This document shows, piece after piece, positions 24,663-34,741 of a stretch of 64,000 nucleotides of DNA. This DNA is from Streptomyces thinghirensis (GTDB taxonomy: Bacteria; Actinomycetota; Actinomycetia; Streptomycetales; Streptomycetaceae), in contig JAKFGP010000011.1 of assembly GCA_021502835.1 (NCBI GenBank), forward strand, positions 1-64,000, given 5' to 3'. A program made the position numbers and the translations under genes. Numbering within the stretch: the first letter of the stretch is position 1; every line of letters starts with the position of its first letter. The notes beneath the pieces are model-generated. The model did no database searches and had not been told where the DNA came from. It was given only the letters and a program-made list of their open reading frames with translations.

Positions 24663-25787
24663 TCAGCTCAGGCCCGAAACGGTCTCGCGGACCTTGGTGA
24701 TGATCTCGGTGGGCATCGGGGCGTAGCCCGCTTCCTTCAGCAGGCCCTGGCCGTCCTCCGAGGCCATGTAGTTCAGGAAGGACTTGGTGGCGGGCAGGCT
24801 CTCGGCCTTGTTGCCCTTGTCGCAGACGACCTCGTACGTCACCAGGACGAGCGGGTAGGCGCCGTCGGCGGTGGGCGTGTAGTCCAGCTCCAGCGCGAGG
24901 TCCTTGCCGGTGCCGACGACCTTGGCGGCGCCGATGGCCGCGGTGGCGTTCTCGACGGTGGCCTTGACCGGCTCGGCGGCCTCGGTCTTGATGTCGACGG
25001 TCTTCATGCCGTCCTTGGCGTACGACAGCTCGAAGTACGAGATGGAGCCCGAGACCTGCTTCACCTGCTGGGCGAGGCCGGAGGAGCCGCTGGCGGACTG
25101 GCCGCCCTTGGCCTCCCAGGACTTGCCGCCCTCGTACTTCCAGTCCTTCGGCGCGGCGTCCTTCAGGTACTTGGTGAAGTTGTCCGTGGTGCCGGACTCG
25201 TCCGAGCGGTGGAAGGCCTGGATCTTGAGGTCGGGCAGCTTGGCCTCGGGGTTGAGCTTGGCGATCGCCGGGTCGTTCCAGTTGCTGATCTTGCTGTCGA
25301 AGATCTTGGCGAGCGTCGGGGCGTCCAGGACGAGCGAGTCGACGCCGGGGACGTTGAAGCCCACGGCGATCGGGCCGCCGACCATCGGCAGGTCGATGGC
25401 CTGGCCGTCCTTGCAGACCTTCTTGGACTGCTCGATCTCCTCGGGCTTCAGCGCGGAGTCCGAGCCGGCGAAGGCGGTCTGGCCCTGGAGGAACGCGGTG
25501 ATGCCCGCGCCGGAGCCGGTCGGGTTGTAGTTGATCTGTACATCCCGGCAGGCCGAAACGTACTGCTTGACCCAGGCGTCGATCGCGTTCTTCTGGGCTG
25601 AGGAACCGGAGGCCTGGAGCTGGCCCTTGGCGTCGTCGCACTTGATGTTGCTGTTGGCGGCCGCGCTGGCGTCCCCGCCGCTGCCGCCGCCGGTGTCGTC
25701 GGAGCCGCACGCCGTGAGGGCCAGGGCGCCGGAGACGGCGAGAGCACCGAGAGCGAGGGCCCGCCGGTTCATGCGCTGAAGCTTCAC
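24663..25787 (-). CDS. pstS: Phosphate-binding lipoprotein PstS
   Basis: 374 residues, intact. The GTG at 25787 (VKLQRMNRRALALGALAVSG) opens a lipoprotein signal with lipobox ALTACGSDD. The mature protein has the PstS pattern LQASGSSAQKNAIDAWVKQY, YNPTGSGAGITAFLQGQTAF and GSDSALKPEEIE, then FHRSDESGTTDNFTKYLKDA, which are the phosphate-contacting loops. It captures phosphate outside the membrane for PstCAB. A PHO box lies about 145 bases upstream, so PhoP control under phosphate limitation is expected. Confidence 0.97.
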   Translation of the reverse strand: MKLQRMNRRALALGALAVSGALALTACGSDDTGGGSGGDASAAANSNIKCDDAKGQLQASGSSAQKNAIDAWVKQYVSACRDVQINYNPTGSGAGITAFLQGQTAFAGSDSALKPEEIEQSKKVCKDGQAIDLPMVGGPIAVGFNVPGVDSLVLDAPTLAKIFDSKISNWNDPAIAKLNPEAKLPDLKIQAFHRSDESGTTDNFTKYLKDAAPKDWKYEGGKSWEAKGGQSASGSSGLAQQVKQVSGSISYFELSYAKDGMKTVDIKTEAAEPVKATVENATAAIGAAKVVGTGKDLALELDYTPTADGAYPLVLVTYEVVCDKGNKAESLPATKSFLNYMASEDGQGLLKEAGYAPMPTEIITKVRETVSGLS

Positions 25788-25928
25788 TGAGGGAGTTCCT
25801 TCCAGGAGCCGCCGTCCTGAATCCGGCGGCGTGCGAGGAGTGGCGTTGAAGACGATCAAGACTGGGGCGATACGGACGCGTTTTTCGGGAAGCGCCCCGT
25901 ATCTGTAAGGCCGAAATTAGGCAGAACA

Positions 25929-25970
25929 GGTGAAGCCGCCGAAGGGCATAAATGAACGGGGGTGAACCCC
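25929..25970 (-). promoter_or_regulatory. PHO box (PhoP operator) of the pst operon
   Basis: On the minus strand the sequence reads ggttcacccccgttcattta, followed after a further 22 bases by a third unit cttcacctg. Streptomyces PhoP binds direct repeats of an 11 base unit GTTCACC-N4. Here the first two units are 10 bases apart across a run of five C, where a lost base is plausible, and the third unit keeps two-unit spacing. The site lies upstream of pstS. Confidence 0.8.
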
Positions 25971-26005
25971 TGTGGACGGTGCGGTGAGGTCACGGAACGC
26001 TTACG

Positions 26006-26443
26006 TCAAGGACACGGAGTGGTTCCGAGCGGGTGCGTCGCGAGCAGGGCGTCGACGAGGGCCCGGTCGTGCGGCTGAGTGAGGCGGGCGCGGGCTGCCG
26101 CGGCTCCAGCCACAGGATGCGGTCGACCTCGTCGGACGGGGGCGAAGACGCCGGTGGTCGCCGCGGCCGTCCAGTACCGGACTTCCTTGGGGCGGCCGGC
26201 CGCGAGGTAGCGGACGGTGGGCAGCTCGGCGCCCGGCGCGGCGACGTACCCCGTCTCCTCCGCGACCTCGCGCAGGGCGCCCGCGAGCGGGTCCTCGCCG
26301 GGCTTGAGCTTGCCCTTCGGGTGCGACCAGTCGTCGTACTTCGGGCGGTGGACGAGGCAGAGCTCCAGCTCGCCGACGGCCGGGGAGCGCCGCCACAGCA
26401 CGCAGCCGGCCGCGTGCACGGTCGTGTCGCCTGCGGGACTCAC
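26006..26443 (-). CDS. Nudix hydrolase, MutT-like (frameshifted near the end)
   Basis: About 145 residues. The Nudix box is complete: GKLKPGEDPLAGALREVAEE followed by TGYV (G-x5-E-x7-REUxEExGU). The N-terminus VSPAGDTTVHAAGCVLWRR is typical of actinobacterial MutT1-like enzymes, which hydrolyse nucleoside diphosphate-X substrates. The GTG at 26443 has AGGAGG seven bases upstream. A shift near 26150 changes the DEVDRILWLEP part. A position next to CHAD and ppk suggests a link with polyphosphate or nucleotide polyphosphate turnover (inference). Confidence 0.9.
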   Translation of the reverse strand: MSPAGDTTVHAAGCVLWRRSPAVGELELCLVHRPKYDDWSHPKGKLKPGEDPLAGALREVAEETGYVAAPGAELPTVRYLAAGRPKEVRYWTAAATTGVFAPVRRGRPHPVAGAAAARARLTQPHDRALVDALLATHPLGTTPCP

Positions 26444-26459
26444 GCGCGCGCCTCCTGTC

Positions 26460-27652
26460 CTACGGCAGCCTGATGGGTTCCTTGCGCCAGCTGTGCTGGA
26501 ACGCGTACCTCGCCGCCTCCACCTCATGCCGCTGGTCGGCGTGGAGCACGCCGAGCGCGTACGCCGTCGCGGGTGCGATGCGTGGCGTACGGGCGGCCTG
26601 GGCGGCGGCCGCGGCGGCCTCCGCGGCGTCGCGGTGGCGGTTCAGGGCCTCGCCGGCGGCCAGGAGGCGTACGTCACCGGAGCCCTCGGCGTCCTCGCCG
26701 GCGAGTACTTCGAGCGCGTACCGGTGCAGGCGCAGCAGCAGCCGGACCTGGTGCCACGGGGCGTCCTGGGGGTGGGCGACGGGGTCCGGGGAGAGGCCGT
26801 GGATCAGCGCCTCCGCGTTGTACGGGCTCCCCGCGGTGACGAGCGGCAGTGCGGCCACGGCGTCGGTGAGGCGGTTCTCCGCGGCGACGGCCAAGGGGCG
26901 GAGGTCGGTGGGGGACGCGGCGTTGTTCGTGGCGGTGCTCCGGGTCCCGGACGTGGCGGGCCCGGTGGTCCTCAGCGGGACCTCGCTCGCCAGTAAGGCG
27001 ACCTTGTCGGCGACGGCGTGGAAGCGGCTGCTGCCCAGGGCCTGGAGGGCGGTGGAGTGCGCCCGGGTGCGGGCCAGGGTCAGCTGGCGGTCGAGCAGCG
27101 CGCCCGCCTTGGCCGCGCCCACGGTGAGGCTGCCGCGCTCCGGGGACGCCGGGTGGGCGGCGGGCACAGTGGCGGACACGGCGGCGGTGGCCTGGCCGGC
27201 CGTCTGCTGGGCCGGGAACGCCGACGAACCGGACAGCCGGTGCAGGGCCTGGAGCAGGCGTTCCAGGCGGGACGCGTACGCGTGCTCCATCGCCAGCGTG
27301 CCGGACAGCCACGCCAGCTCGGGGCGCATGCCCTCCGCCCAGTCGGCGTCCAGCAGGGGCTGGAAGGTGTGCAGGGTGCCGCTGAGACGGCGGGCGGCGC
27401 GGCGCAGGGCGCGGGCCGCGTCCACGGGGGCCGCGTCCGGGGTCGCCCTGTCCGAACGGCGCGCGCCGTGCGCGCCGTTCCCGCCGTGTGTGCCCGTGCC
27501 TGATTCCCGGTGCTGGCGCAGGGCGCGGAGGAACTCCGTGGCCTGGGCACGCAGGTAGCCCGCGAGGGCGTCCGGGTCCGCGGGTTCCGGCGGCCGGCGG
27601 CGGCCGTGGCCGTGGCTGCGGGGTCCGTCGGGTCAAGGTGTCGCTGTGCCAC
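26460..27652 (-). CDS. CHAD-domain protein (frameshifted)
   Basis: About 397 residues, almost wholly helical, with the conserved histidines and basic residues of the CHAD fold in two halves. Examples are [60 protein letters not shown] and [24 protein letters not shown] domains bind polyphosphate. The GTG at 27652 overlaps the end of ppk by 20 bases, and a shift near 27595 restores the N-terminal part. Translational coupling to ppk supports a role in polyphosphate granule binding or handling. Confidence 0.85.
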
Positions 27653-29874
27653 GCCGGCGCCTCCGGGCGTCTATGAGCATCTCCTGGACGTTGCGCAGGG
27701 GGCGAGCCGTCCGCGTCGGTCGCGTGCCGGGTCCACTCACCGTCCGAGCCGAGGTGCCAGGAGGCGGTGCCGTCGGACATGCCGGTCTCCAGCATCCGGT
27801 TGAGGGCCGCCCGGTGGGCCGGGTCGGTGACCCGGACCAGGGCCTCTATGCGGCGGTCGAGGTTGCGGTGCATCATGTCGGCGCTGCCGAACCAGACCTC
27901 GGGCTCACCGCCGTTGCCGAACGCGAAGACGCGCGAGTGTTCGAGGAAGCGGCCGAGAACCGAACGGACCCGGATGTTCTCCGACAGGCCCGTCACGTCC
28001 GGGCGCAGCGCGCAGATGCCGCGCACCCACACGTCGACGGGGACGCCCGCCTGGGACGCGCGGTAGCACGCGTCGATCACGGCCTCGTCGACCATCGAGT
28101 TGACCTTGATGCGGATGTAGGCGGGACGGCCGGCGCGGTGGTGCTGTATCTCCTTGTGTATGCGGGAGACCAGGCCGTCGCGCAGCGACTTGGGGCGCGA
28201 CGAGGAGGCGGCGGTACGTCTCGCGCCGGGAGTAGCCGGAGAGGCGGTTGAACAGGTCGGAGAGGTCGGCGCCGACCTGCGGGTCCGCGGTGAGCAGGCC
28301 GAGGTCCTCGTAGAGCCGGGCCGTCTTCGGGTGGTAGTTGCCGGTGCCGACGTGGCTGTAGCGGCGCAGCGTCTCGCCCTCCTGGCGGACGACGAGCGAC
28401 AGCTTGCAGTGGGTCTTCAGGCCGACCAGTCCGTAGACGACGTGGCAGCCGGACTCCTCCAGCTTGCGGGCCCACTTGATGTTCGCGTGCTCGTCGAAGC
28501 GGGCCTTGATCTCGACCAGGACGAGGACCTGCTTGCCGGACTCGGCCGCGTCGATGAGCGCGTCGACTATCGGGGAGTCGCCGGACGTCCGGTACAGCGT
28601 CTGCTTGATCGCGAGGACGTCCGGGTCGGCCGCCGCCTGCTCCAGGAAGGCCTGGACGGAGGTGGAGAAGGAGTCGTACGGGTGGTGGAGCAGCACGTCG
28701 CGGCTGCGGAGGGCGGCGAAGACGTCCGGCGCGGACGCGGACTCGACCTCGGCCAGGTCGCGGTGGGTGCCGGCGACGAACTTCGGATACTTCAGCTCGG
28801 GCCGGTCGATGCCGGCGATGCGGAAGAGGCCCGTGAGGTCGAGGGGGCCGGGGAGCGGGTAGACCTCCGCCTCGCCGATCTTCAGCTCGCGGACGAGGAG
28901 GTCCAGGACCTCGCGGTCGACGGACTCCTCGACCTCCAGGCGTACGGGCGGGCCGAAGCGGCGCCGCATGAGCTCCTTCTCGAGGGCCTGGAGGAGGTTC
29001 TCCGCGTCGTCCTCCTCCACCTCCAGGTCCTCGTTGCGGGTGAGGCGGAAGGCGTGGTGCTCCAGGACCTCCATCCCGGGGAACAGCTCTTCGAGGTGGG
29101 CGGCGATGACGTCCTCGATGGGGACGTAGCGGCCCGGGGACGCCTCCAGGAAGCGGGAGAGCAGCGGGGGGACCTTGACCCGTGCGAAGTGGCGGTGGCC
29201 GGTCACCGGGTTGCGGACGACGACCGCGAGGTTGAGGGAGAGGCCCGGGATGTACGGGAAGGGGTGGGCCGGGTCGACCGCGAGGGGGGTGAGGACCGGG
29301 AAGATCTGGTGCCGGAAGAGGGTGAAGAGGCGGGCCTGCTCCTTCTCCGCGAGTTCGTTCCAGCGGACCAGGTGGATGCCCTCCTCGGCGAGTGCCGGGG
29401 CGACGTCCTCGTGGAAGCAGGCGGCGTGCCGGGCCATGAGTTCGCGGGAGCGGGCCCAGATCATCTCCAGGACCTCGCGGGGCTGGAGGCCGGAGGCGGA
29501 ACGGGTGGCGACGCCGGTCGCGATGCGGCGCTTGAGGCCGGCGACGCGAACCATGAAGAACTCGTCCAGGTTGCTGGCGAAGATCGCGAGGAAGTTGGCG
29601 CGCTCCAGGAGGGGCGTGCCCGGGTCCTCGGCCAGTTCGAGCACGCGTTCGTTGAACGCGAGCCAGCTGCGTTCGCGGTCCAGGAAGCGGCCCTGTGGGA
29701 GCTGGGCGCCGCCGGCTTGGGACTCCTCCGACTCCTCGTACCCGTCGAGGTCCGCGTCGATGTCGGGCTCCAGGTCGGAGACCGTGGCGGCCACGGTGTG
29801 CGGGCGGTGCGCGGCGATGGAGCCCACGGAGGCTGCGTGTGCTGGACCTCTGCCTGGCTGTTCGGCTGCCTCAT
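27633..29874 (-). CDS. ppk: Polyphosphate kinase (frameshifted)
   Basis: About 746 residues, the usual length for Ppk1. It starts [19 protein letters not shown] after a corrected shift near 29828. The N-terminal domain has [20 protein letters not shown] and [17 protein letters not shown]. The autophosphorylated histidine is in [20 protein letters not shown] and the second conserved histidine is in [20 protein letters not shown]. The kinase reversibly transfers the terminal phosphate of ATP to polyphosphate. Other shifts lie near 28195 and 27706, giving the natural end [20 protein letters not shown]. It probably forms an operon with the CHAD and Nudix genes. Confidence 0.96.
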
Positions 29875-30210
29875 GAACCCATTCTTCCGCGCCGCGCGCA
29901 GGACAGGCGCGTCGGAAGGCGCGGAATGCTCTGCTCCTGGTGGCGCGGTCGGCTTCATTCGGTGAGCGTCGCAAGGCTGTCTGAATCGATGGTTACGAGG
30001 ACATGACGTGTGGGATAGCGGCGGGCCTCCGGCGGTGGTGCGGGTGCCTGCGGCGGCTCGGGCGGATTCGGCCTGCGGTCGTGCCCGCGTCGGGCGCCGG
30101 GTGACAGGCACCGGGCGCCGGGCCACAGGACGACGTGCCCACGTTCCCCGCCCGGGATTTCCGCCTGCGATCGTGTGAACCGATCGGCCGGGCTCGTGCG
30201 ATGAGGAGAC
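29875..30210. other. Divergent intergenic region between ppk and the sigma factor gene
   Basis: No gene is seen in these 336 bases. The part nearest ppk is AT-richer (29945-30010) and should hold the ppk promoter. A weak PHO-like unit gctcaccg is present on the minus strand near 29960, but the repeat spacing is poor, so I do not call a PHO box. Near 30090-30135 the short repeat gggcgccgg occurs twice. Confidence 0.4.
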
Positions 30211-30753
30211 GTGAGCGAAAACGAGAAGCGACGGGGAGCTGCTGCGGGCCGTCGCCGCCGATGCTGACCGGCGTGCCTTCGAGGAGCTGTACCGCAGGTA
30301 CGCCCCCTGGCTGGCCGCGCGCCTGCGCGCCGCTGCGCCGACGCCGGTGTCGTCGACGACGTCGTACAGGAGACCTTCCTGGCGGTGTGGCGCGGCAGTG
30401 CGTGCTACCGGGAGGAGGGCGACGTGGCGGGGTGGCTGTGGCGGATCGGGTCGCGGCGGCTGGTCGACGTGCTGCGCGGCGACGGGGCTCGGGGGCGGCT
30501 GCGGCAGGCGCTGGCCCGGTTGCGGCACCGCGACGAGGCCTCCGCCGAGGAGCGGGTGCTCGCCGGTGTCGAGCACGGCGACCTCGCCGGCGCCCTCGTA
30601 CGGCTCTCGCCGGAGCTGCGCGCGGTGCTCCAGGCCACCGTCATCGACGGGCTGACCACCCGTGAGGCGGCCGTCCTGCTCGGCATCCCGCCGGGCACGG
30701 TCAAGACGCGGGCGATGCGCGCCCGCCGGCAGCTGCGGGAGGCGCTGGCATGA
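30211..30753 (+). CDS. ECF-family RNA polymerase sigma factor
   Basis: About 180 residues. Region 2 reads RRAFEELYRRYAPWLAARL with DDVVQETFLAVWRGSACYRE. Region 4 reads LSPELRAVLQATVIDGLTTR and LGIPPGTVKTRAMRARRQL. The GTG at 30211 follows gaggag. Shifts occur near 30237 and 30335. The stop TGA is directly followed by the GTG of the anti-sigma gene, a typical coupled sigma/anti-sigma pair. Downstream ABC transporter genes are likely targets or part of the same operon. Confidence 0.92.
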
Positions 30754-31618
30754 GTGACGAGGACAGCCGTCGCCGAGGGGACCTGGCACGTGGACGAGGA
30801 CGACCTGCGGGCCTACGCCCGGGGCGGACTGGCGGCGCCCGCGCTGTGGTCCGCCGACGCCCACCTGACCGCCTGCGCGCACTGCCGCGGCGTTCTCGCC
30901 GAGGTGAGTGACGCCGCCGCTCTGGAGGCGGGGTGGGAGCGGCTCGACGCCGAGCTGGACGCGCCCCGGCCGGGCTGGTTCGAAGGGCTGCTGGTGCGGT
31001 GCGGCGTCGGTGACGGCACCGCGCGGCTGCTCGCGGCCACCCCCGTACTGCGCCGGTCCTGGCTCGGCGCGGTCGTCGCCGTGCTGCTGATGACCTTCGC
31101 CGTCGCCCTCATGGCCGGCGCCGCCGACAAGCCCGCGCTCTTCCTCGCCGTCGCTCCGCTGCTGCCGCTGGCCGGCGTTGCGCTCGCCTACGGGCCCGCG
31201 CTGGATCCGACGCACGAGATGACGGTCGTCTCGCCGATGCACGGTTTCCGGCTGCTGATGATCCGTACGGTCGCCGTGCTGGCCGTCGCGCTCGGGGTGG
31301 AACGGGCTGGCGACGTTCGCCCTGCCGGGGTACGGGCTGCGCGCCCTGGCCTGGCTGCTGCCCGGGCTCGCCCTCACCGCTACCGGGCTGGCGCTGACGC
31401 CCCGGCTGGGTCCGGTTCTCGCGCCGTCCGTGGTCGCGGGGACGTGGGTGGCCGTGCTGCTCGCGCCGCGGACGCGGCGCGCGCGGCCGAGGACGGTCCG
31501 CTGGCGCCGTTCACGGCGGCCGGGCAGGGGCGTGTCCGGGGTGGTGGCCGTGCTGGGTGCCGGGCTGCTGTTCCTGTTCCGCGACCGGTTCGACGTCCTT
31601 CCGCGGAGTGCCGCGTGA
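30754..31618 (+). CDS. Zinc-finger anti-sigma factor with membrane helices (frameshifted)
   Basis: About 288 residues. The N-terminal zinc-binding anti-sigma motif is HLTACAHCRGVL (H-x3-C-x2-C) in a ZAS-like domain starting WHVDEDDLRAYARGGLAAPA. At least four membrane helices follow, including SWLGAVVAVLLMTFAVALMA and FLAVAPLLPLAGVALAYGPA. The cytoplasmic domain should hold the upstream sigma factor at the membrane. Shifts near 31300 and 31480 break the C-terminal membrane part. The stop codon lies inside the first unit of a 27-base tandem repeat. Confidence 0.85.
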
Positions 31619-31680
31619 CCCCCGTTCCCGCGGGGTGCCGCGTGAGCCCCGTTCCCGCGGGGTGCCGCCTGAGCCCTGCC
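31608..31680 (+). repeat. 27-base tandem repeat, about 2.7 copies
   Basis: Units start at 31608, 31635 and 31662, each beginning gtgccgcgtgag or gtgccgcctgag and ending ccccgttcccgcggg. The unit is 9 codons long, so it keeps frame. The stop codon of the anti-sigma gene (TGA at 31616) is created by the unit itself. A short hairpin-forming core cccgcggg recurs in each copy. Confidence 0.9.
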
Positions 31681-31715
31681 TTCTACCTTGTCCCTTCCTT
31701 GTACGGGAGTGCCGT

Positions 31716-32579
31716 ATGAACCACCCCACCGTTTCCGCCTCCGGGCTTAGCCTGCACTACGGCCGCACCCGCGCCCTCGACGACGTGTCGCTGCGGCTGA
31801 CCCCGGGCGTCACCGGGCTGCTCGGGCCCAACGGCGCCGGGAAGACCACGTTGCTGCGCGTGTCGCCACCGCCGTGCCCGCCGACCGGGGGCCTTCACCG
31901 TGCTCGGGCACGACCCCGGGACCGCGAGCGGGCGGCAGGAGGTACGGCGGCGGCTCGGGTATCTGCCGCAGACGCCCGGCTTCCACCCGGACTTCACCGC
32001 CTTCGAGTTCATCGACTACGTCGCGATCCTGAAGGAGCTGACGGACCGTGGCGCCCGGCACCGTGAGGTGCGGCGGGTGCTGGAGGAGGTCGATCTGGCG
32101 GACGTGCGCGGGCGGAGGATCAAGAAGCTGTCCGGGGGGAATGCGGCAGCGGGTGGCGCTCGCGGCCGCGTTGGTGGGGGACCCCGGGTTCCCTGGTGCT
32201 CGACGAGCCGACCGTCGGGCTGGATCCCGGAACAGCGGATGCGGTTCCGGGAGCTGGTCGCCGGGGCGGGGAGGGGCGGACCGTGCTGCTGTCCACCCAC
32301 CAGACCGAGGACGTGGCGATGCTCTGCCACCGGGTGGTCGTCATGGCCGCCGGCGCCGTGAGGTTCGACGGGACCCCGGCCGAGCTGACCGCGCGGGCCG
32401 CCGGGCGGGTGTGGAGCAGCACGGAGCGGGACGCGGGCGCGAAGGCCGGGTGGCGTACCGGGACCGGATCGTTCCGGAACGTGGGTGATCCGCCCGCCGG
32501 AGCGGAGTTGGTCGACCCCACCCTGGAGGACGGCTACCTGCTCGCCCTCGACGGCGCCGACGCGGAGGTGTCCGCATGA
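31716..32579 (+). CDS. ABC transporter ATP-binding protein (frameshifted)
   Basis: About 288 residues. Walker A is GLLGPNGAGKTTLLRV, the Q-loop region is RRLGYLPQTPGFHPDFTAFE, the signature is KKLSGGMRQRVALAAALVGD after a corrected shift near 32143, Walker B is FLVLDEPTVGLDPEQRMRFR, and LSTHQTEDVAML follows. The type resembles heterodimeric or ABC-2 exporters for lipids, peptides or drugs. The ATG at 31716 stands alone after the tandem repeat. Its end overlaps the permease start by four bases (ATGA). Shifts also lie near 31880 and 32265. Confidence 0.92.
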
Positions 32580-34097
32580 GCGCCGTGCCTCACCGTGACC
32601 CCGCCCGCCGTGGAGACCGGGCCGCGCGGCGGCGCGCGGGCCGTGCTCGCCCTGGCCCGGTTCGAGGCCCGCCGGTTGCTGCTGAGCGTCCCCGTCGTCA
32701 TCGCCTTCGTGGCGTACGTCGCGTGGATCGTCTGGCGTACGCGAAGCTCCTGGGACGGCTATCCGGCGTTGCAGGACGTCGACCGCGCCACCCAGAGCAT
32801 GCCGATGCTCGTCGGCCTCGCCGTTCTGCTGTCCGCCAACCTCGCCGCCCTGCGCTCCGGACGGCACGGCACCGAGCACCACTTCGCGGTGCTGGTGATG
32901 ACGCCCTGGCGCCGTACGGCGGCCCACGCGCTGTCCGTCGTACCGGCCGCCCTGCTCACCGCCGTGTGCGTGGCCGGTCAGTTCGCCTGGGAGGCGTTCA
33001 AGCCGGGCGCGGTCGGGCACGGTTCGCCGGCCGAGCTGCTCGTCGGGCCGCTGACGGTGCTGCTGTTCGGGACCTTCGGGGTGCTGCTGGCCCGGGTGAT
33101 CCGGTCCGCGCCCGCCGCGCCGCTGGTGCTGGTCCTGCTGCTGTTCACGCTCGTTCTCGGTACGGCGCCGGGTGGCGCGAGCGGGCTGTCCTGGCTGGCG
33201 CCGGTCGTCGCCGACGTCAGCCCCAACACCCTGCCCTCCGACCTGCTGGGACGGCCCGCCGCCTGGCACGCCCTCTACCTGGCGGGCGCGGCCCTGTGCG
33301 CGGCCTTCCTCGCGGTGCTCGTCGCCGGCGCGCGGAACCTGGCCGTCCGGGCGGGTGTCGTCCTGACCCTCGCACTGGCGGTGACGGGCGGCGTCATGCA
33401 GGCCGGGGGCGCGTCGCCGTCGCCGGAACTGACCGCGGCCCGTGAACGCGCCTCGGTACGCCCCGACCTGACCTGCGTCGAGCACGGCCGGTCGACGTAC
33501 TGCGCCTTCCCCCGAGTGGGAGCCCCGGACCGGCACCTGGGCCGTGGTCGTGGACCGGGTCCAGTCCCTCACGGGCGGCTCCGCGCACGACCGGCGGCTC
33601 GTCGTACGGCAGCGGATCGACGCCCGGTACGGGATGGAGGGCGACGCCGCGATCCCCGCGCTGACCGACGCCCACCGGGTGACCGTGGGCACCTCCTGGG
33701 GCGGCAACCGGGTCCCCGAGTTCTCCAGCGCCGTCGCCGCCGTCCTCGTCGCGGGCACCGAGGAGGCGGGCAGCGAGATCTGCGACGGACGGATGGTCAC
33801 CCTCATGTGGCTGTCCCTGAGCTGGCAGGACGACCCGGTGAACGCCCTGCGCCGGGTCCGCGTCGACGACAGCGTGCGGGGCTCCGCGGTCGTCCCTGTC
33901 GCCCACCGACCCGCTGTCCATGACGGAGGGACAGACGGACGTCGTAACGACGCCTGCTGGAGAATCCGCCCGCCGGTGTCGGCGAGCGGGTGAAGGCGCA
34001 CTGGGACGAGCTGACCTCGCCGGGCGTCACGACGGCCCGGGCCGCCGAACTGCTGGGTGTGGCCGGGCCGGAGAAGGCGGACTCGTGCGAGGAGTGA
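32576..34097 (+). CDS. ABC transporter permease (frameshifted)
   Basis: About 507 residues. Early shift near 32592, then ARFEARRLLLSVPVVIAFVA and about six hydrophobic segments, including MLVGLAVLLSANLAAL, HALSVVPAALLTAVCVAGQF, LVLVLLLFTLVLG and LAVRAGVVLTLALAV. A large C-terminal extracytoplasmic-looking part follows (LTCVEHGRSTYCAFP and WGGNRVPEFSSAVAAVLV). It is an ABC-2-like membrane partner of the preceding ATPase, with the start overlapping ATGA. Shifts also lie near 33515 and 33905. The substrate is unknown. Confidence 0.85.
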
Positions 34098-34741
34098 CAC
34101 CGGCCCTCGTCGGCCCGGTGTGGCGCACCTGCCGTGGCGCATGCCTCGCGGCGGCCGGCATCTCCGGTTGCTGCTCGCCGCGGCCCCCGACGCCGCGGGC
34201 GCGGAACCGGCCTCCTGGGAGACGCTCACCCTCCTGCGGGGCGTCGCCCTGATCGGCGCCCTCGGCCTGGCCTTCCCTGCTGGACGACCCGGCGCGGAAC
34301 CTCACCGCACCCGTCCCGACCCGGCGCCCGCTGCGGGAGGCGCTGCGGGTGGCTATGGTCGCACCGCTCGCCGCGCTGTGGTGGACGGCCGTACTGCTGC
34401 TCGCCCCCTCGGCATCCCGGCCCCCGGCCGGTGACATCACCGTGGAGGCGGCGGTACTGGGCGTACTGGCGCTCGCCGGTGCCGCGACGGCGGTACGGCT
34501 GACGGACGAGGCGCGTCCGGGGCCGTCCGTCGCGGCGGCCCTGCTGCTCGCGGCGGTCCTCGTGCCGCTGCTGGCGCCGGAGCTGGGCGTTGTTCGTGCC
34601 GCCCGAAGACCGCGGTGGCCGGCGGCGCACGACCGGTGGGCGGTGCTGCTGGCGGCGGCGGCAGTGGTGTGGGGGGTGTGCGGGCCGGAGCCGCTGGGGC
34701 GGTGGGGGAGACGGTCGCGCGGGGTTGGCGGGCCGGCTTAG
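34086..34741 (+). CDS. Membrane protein of the ABC cluster (frameshifted)
   Basis: About 218 residues, rich in hydrophobic segments: LTLLRGVALIGALGLAFLLD, LREALRVAMVAPLAALWWTA and SVAAALLLAAVLVPLLAP. The GTG at 34086 overlaps the end of the permease gene, so the protein is probably a third transporter component or accessory membrane subunit. No family motif is recognised. Its last codons run into a GC-rich repeat area shared with the tail of mshD on the other strand. Shifts lie near 34150, 34276 and 34590. Confidence 0.65.

Noticed and set aside
23124..25601. 825-residue plus-strand open frame opposite pstA, pstC and pstS
   Set aside because: It is antisense to strongly conserved pst genes and has low-complexity Arg/Asp/Gly/Val-rich content typical of a GC-rich shadow frame.
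28154..29965. 603-residue plus-strand open frame opposite ppk
   Set aside because: It is the mirror of the ppk coding frame, with no recognisable motif.
29940..29990. PHO box upstream of ppk
   Set aside because: Only one weak unit (gctcaccg) is found and the 11-base repeat spacing is missing.
32016..34229. 737-residue minus-strand open frame opposite the ABC transporter genes
   Set aside because: It shadows genes with clear ATPase and membrane features and has no family signature.
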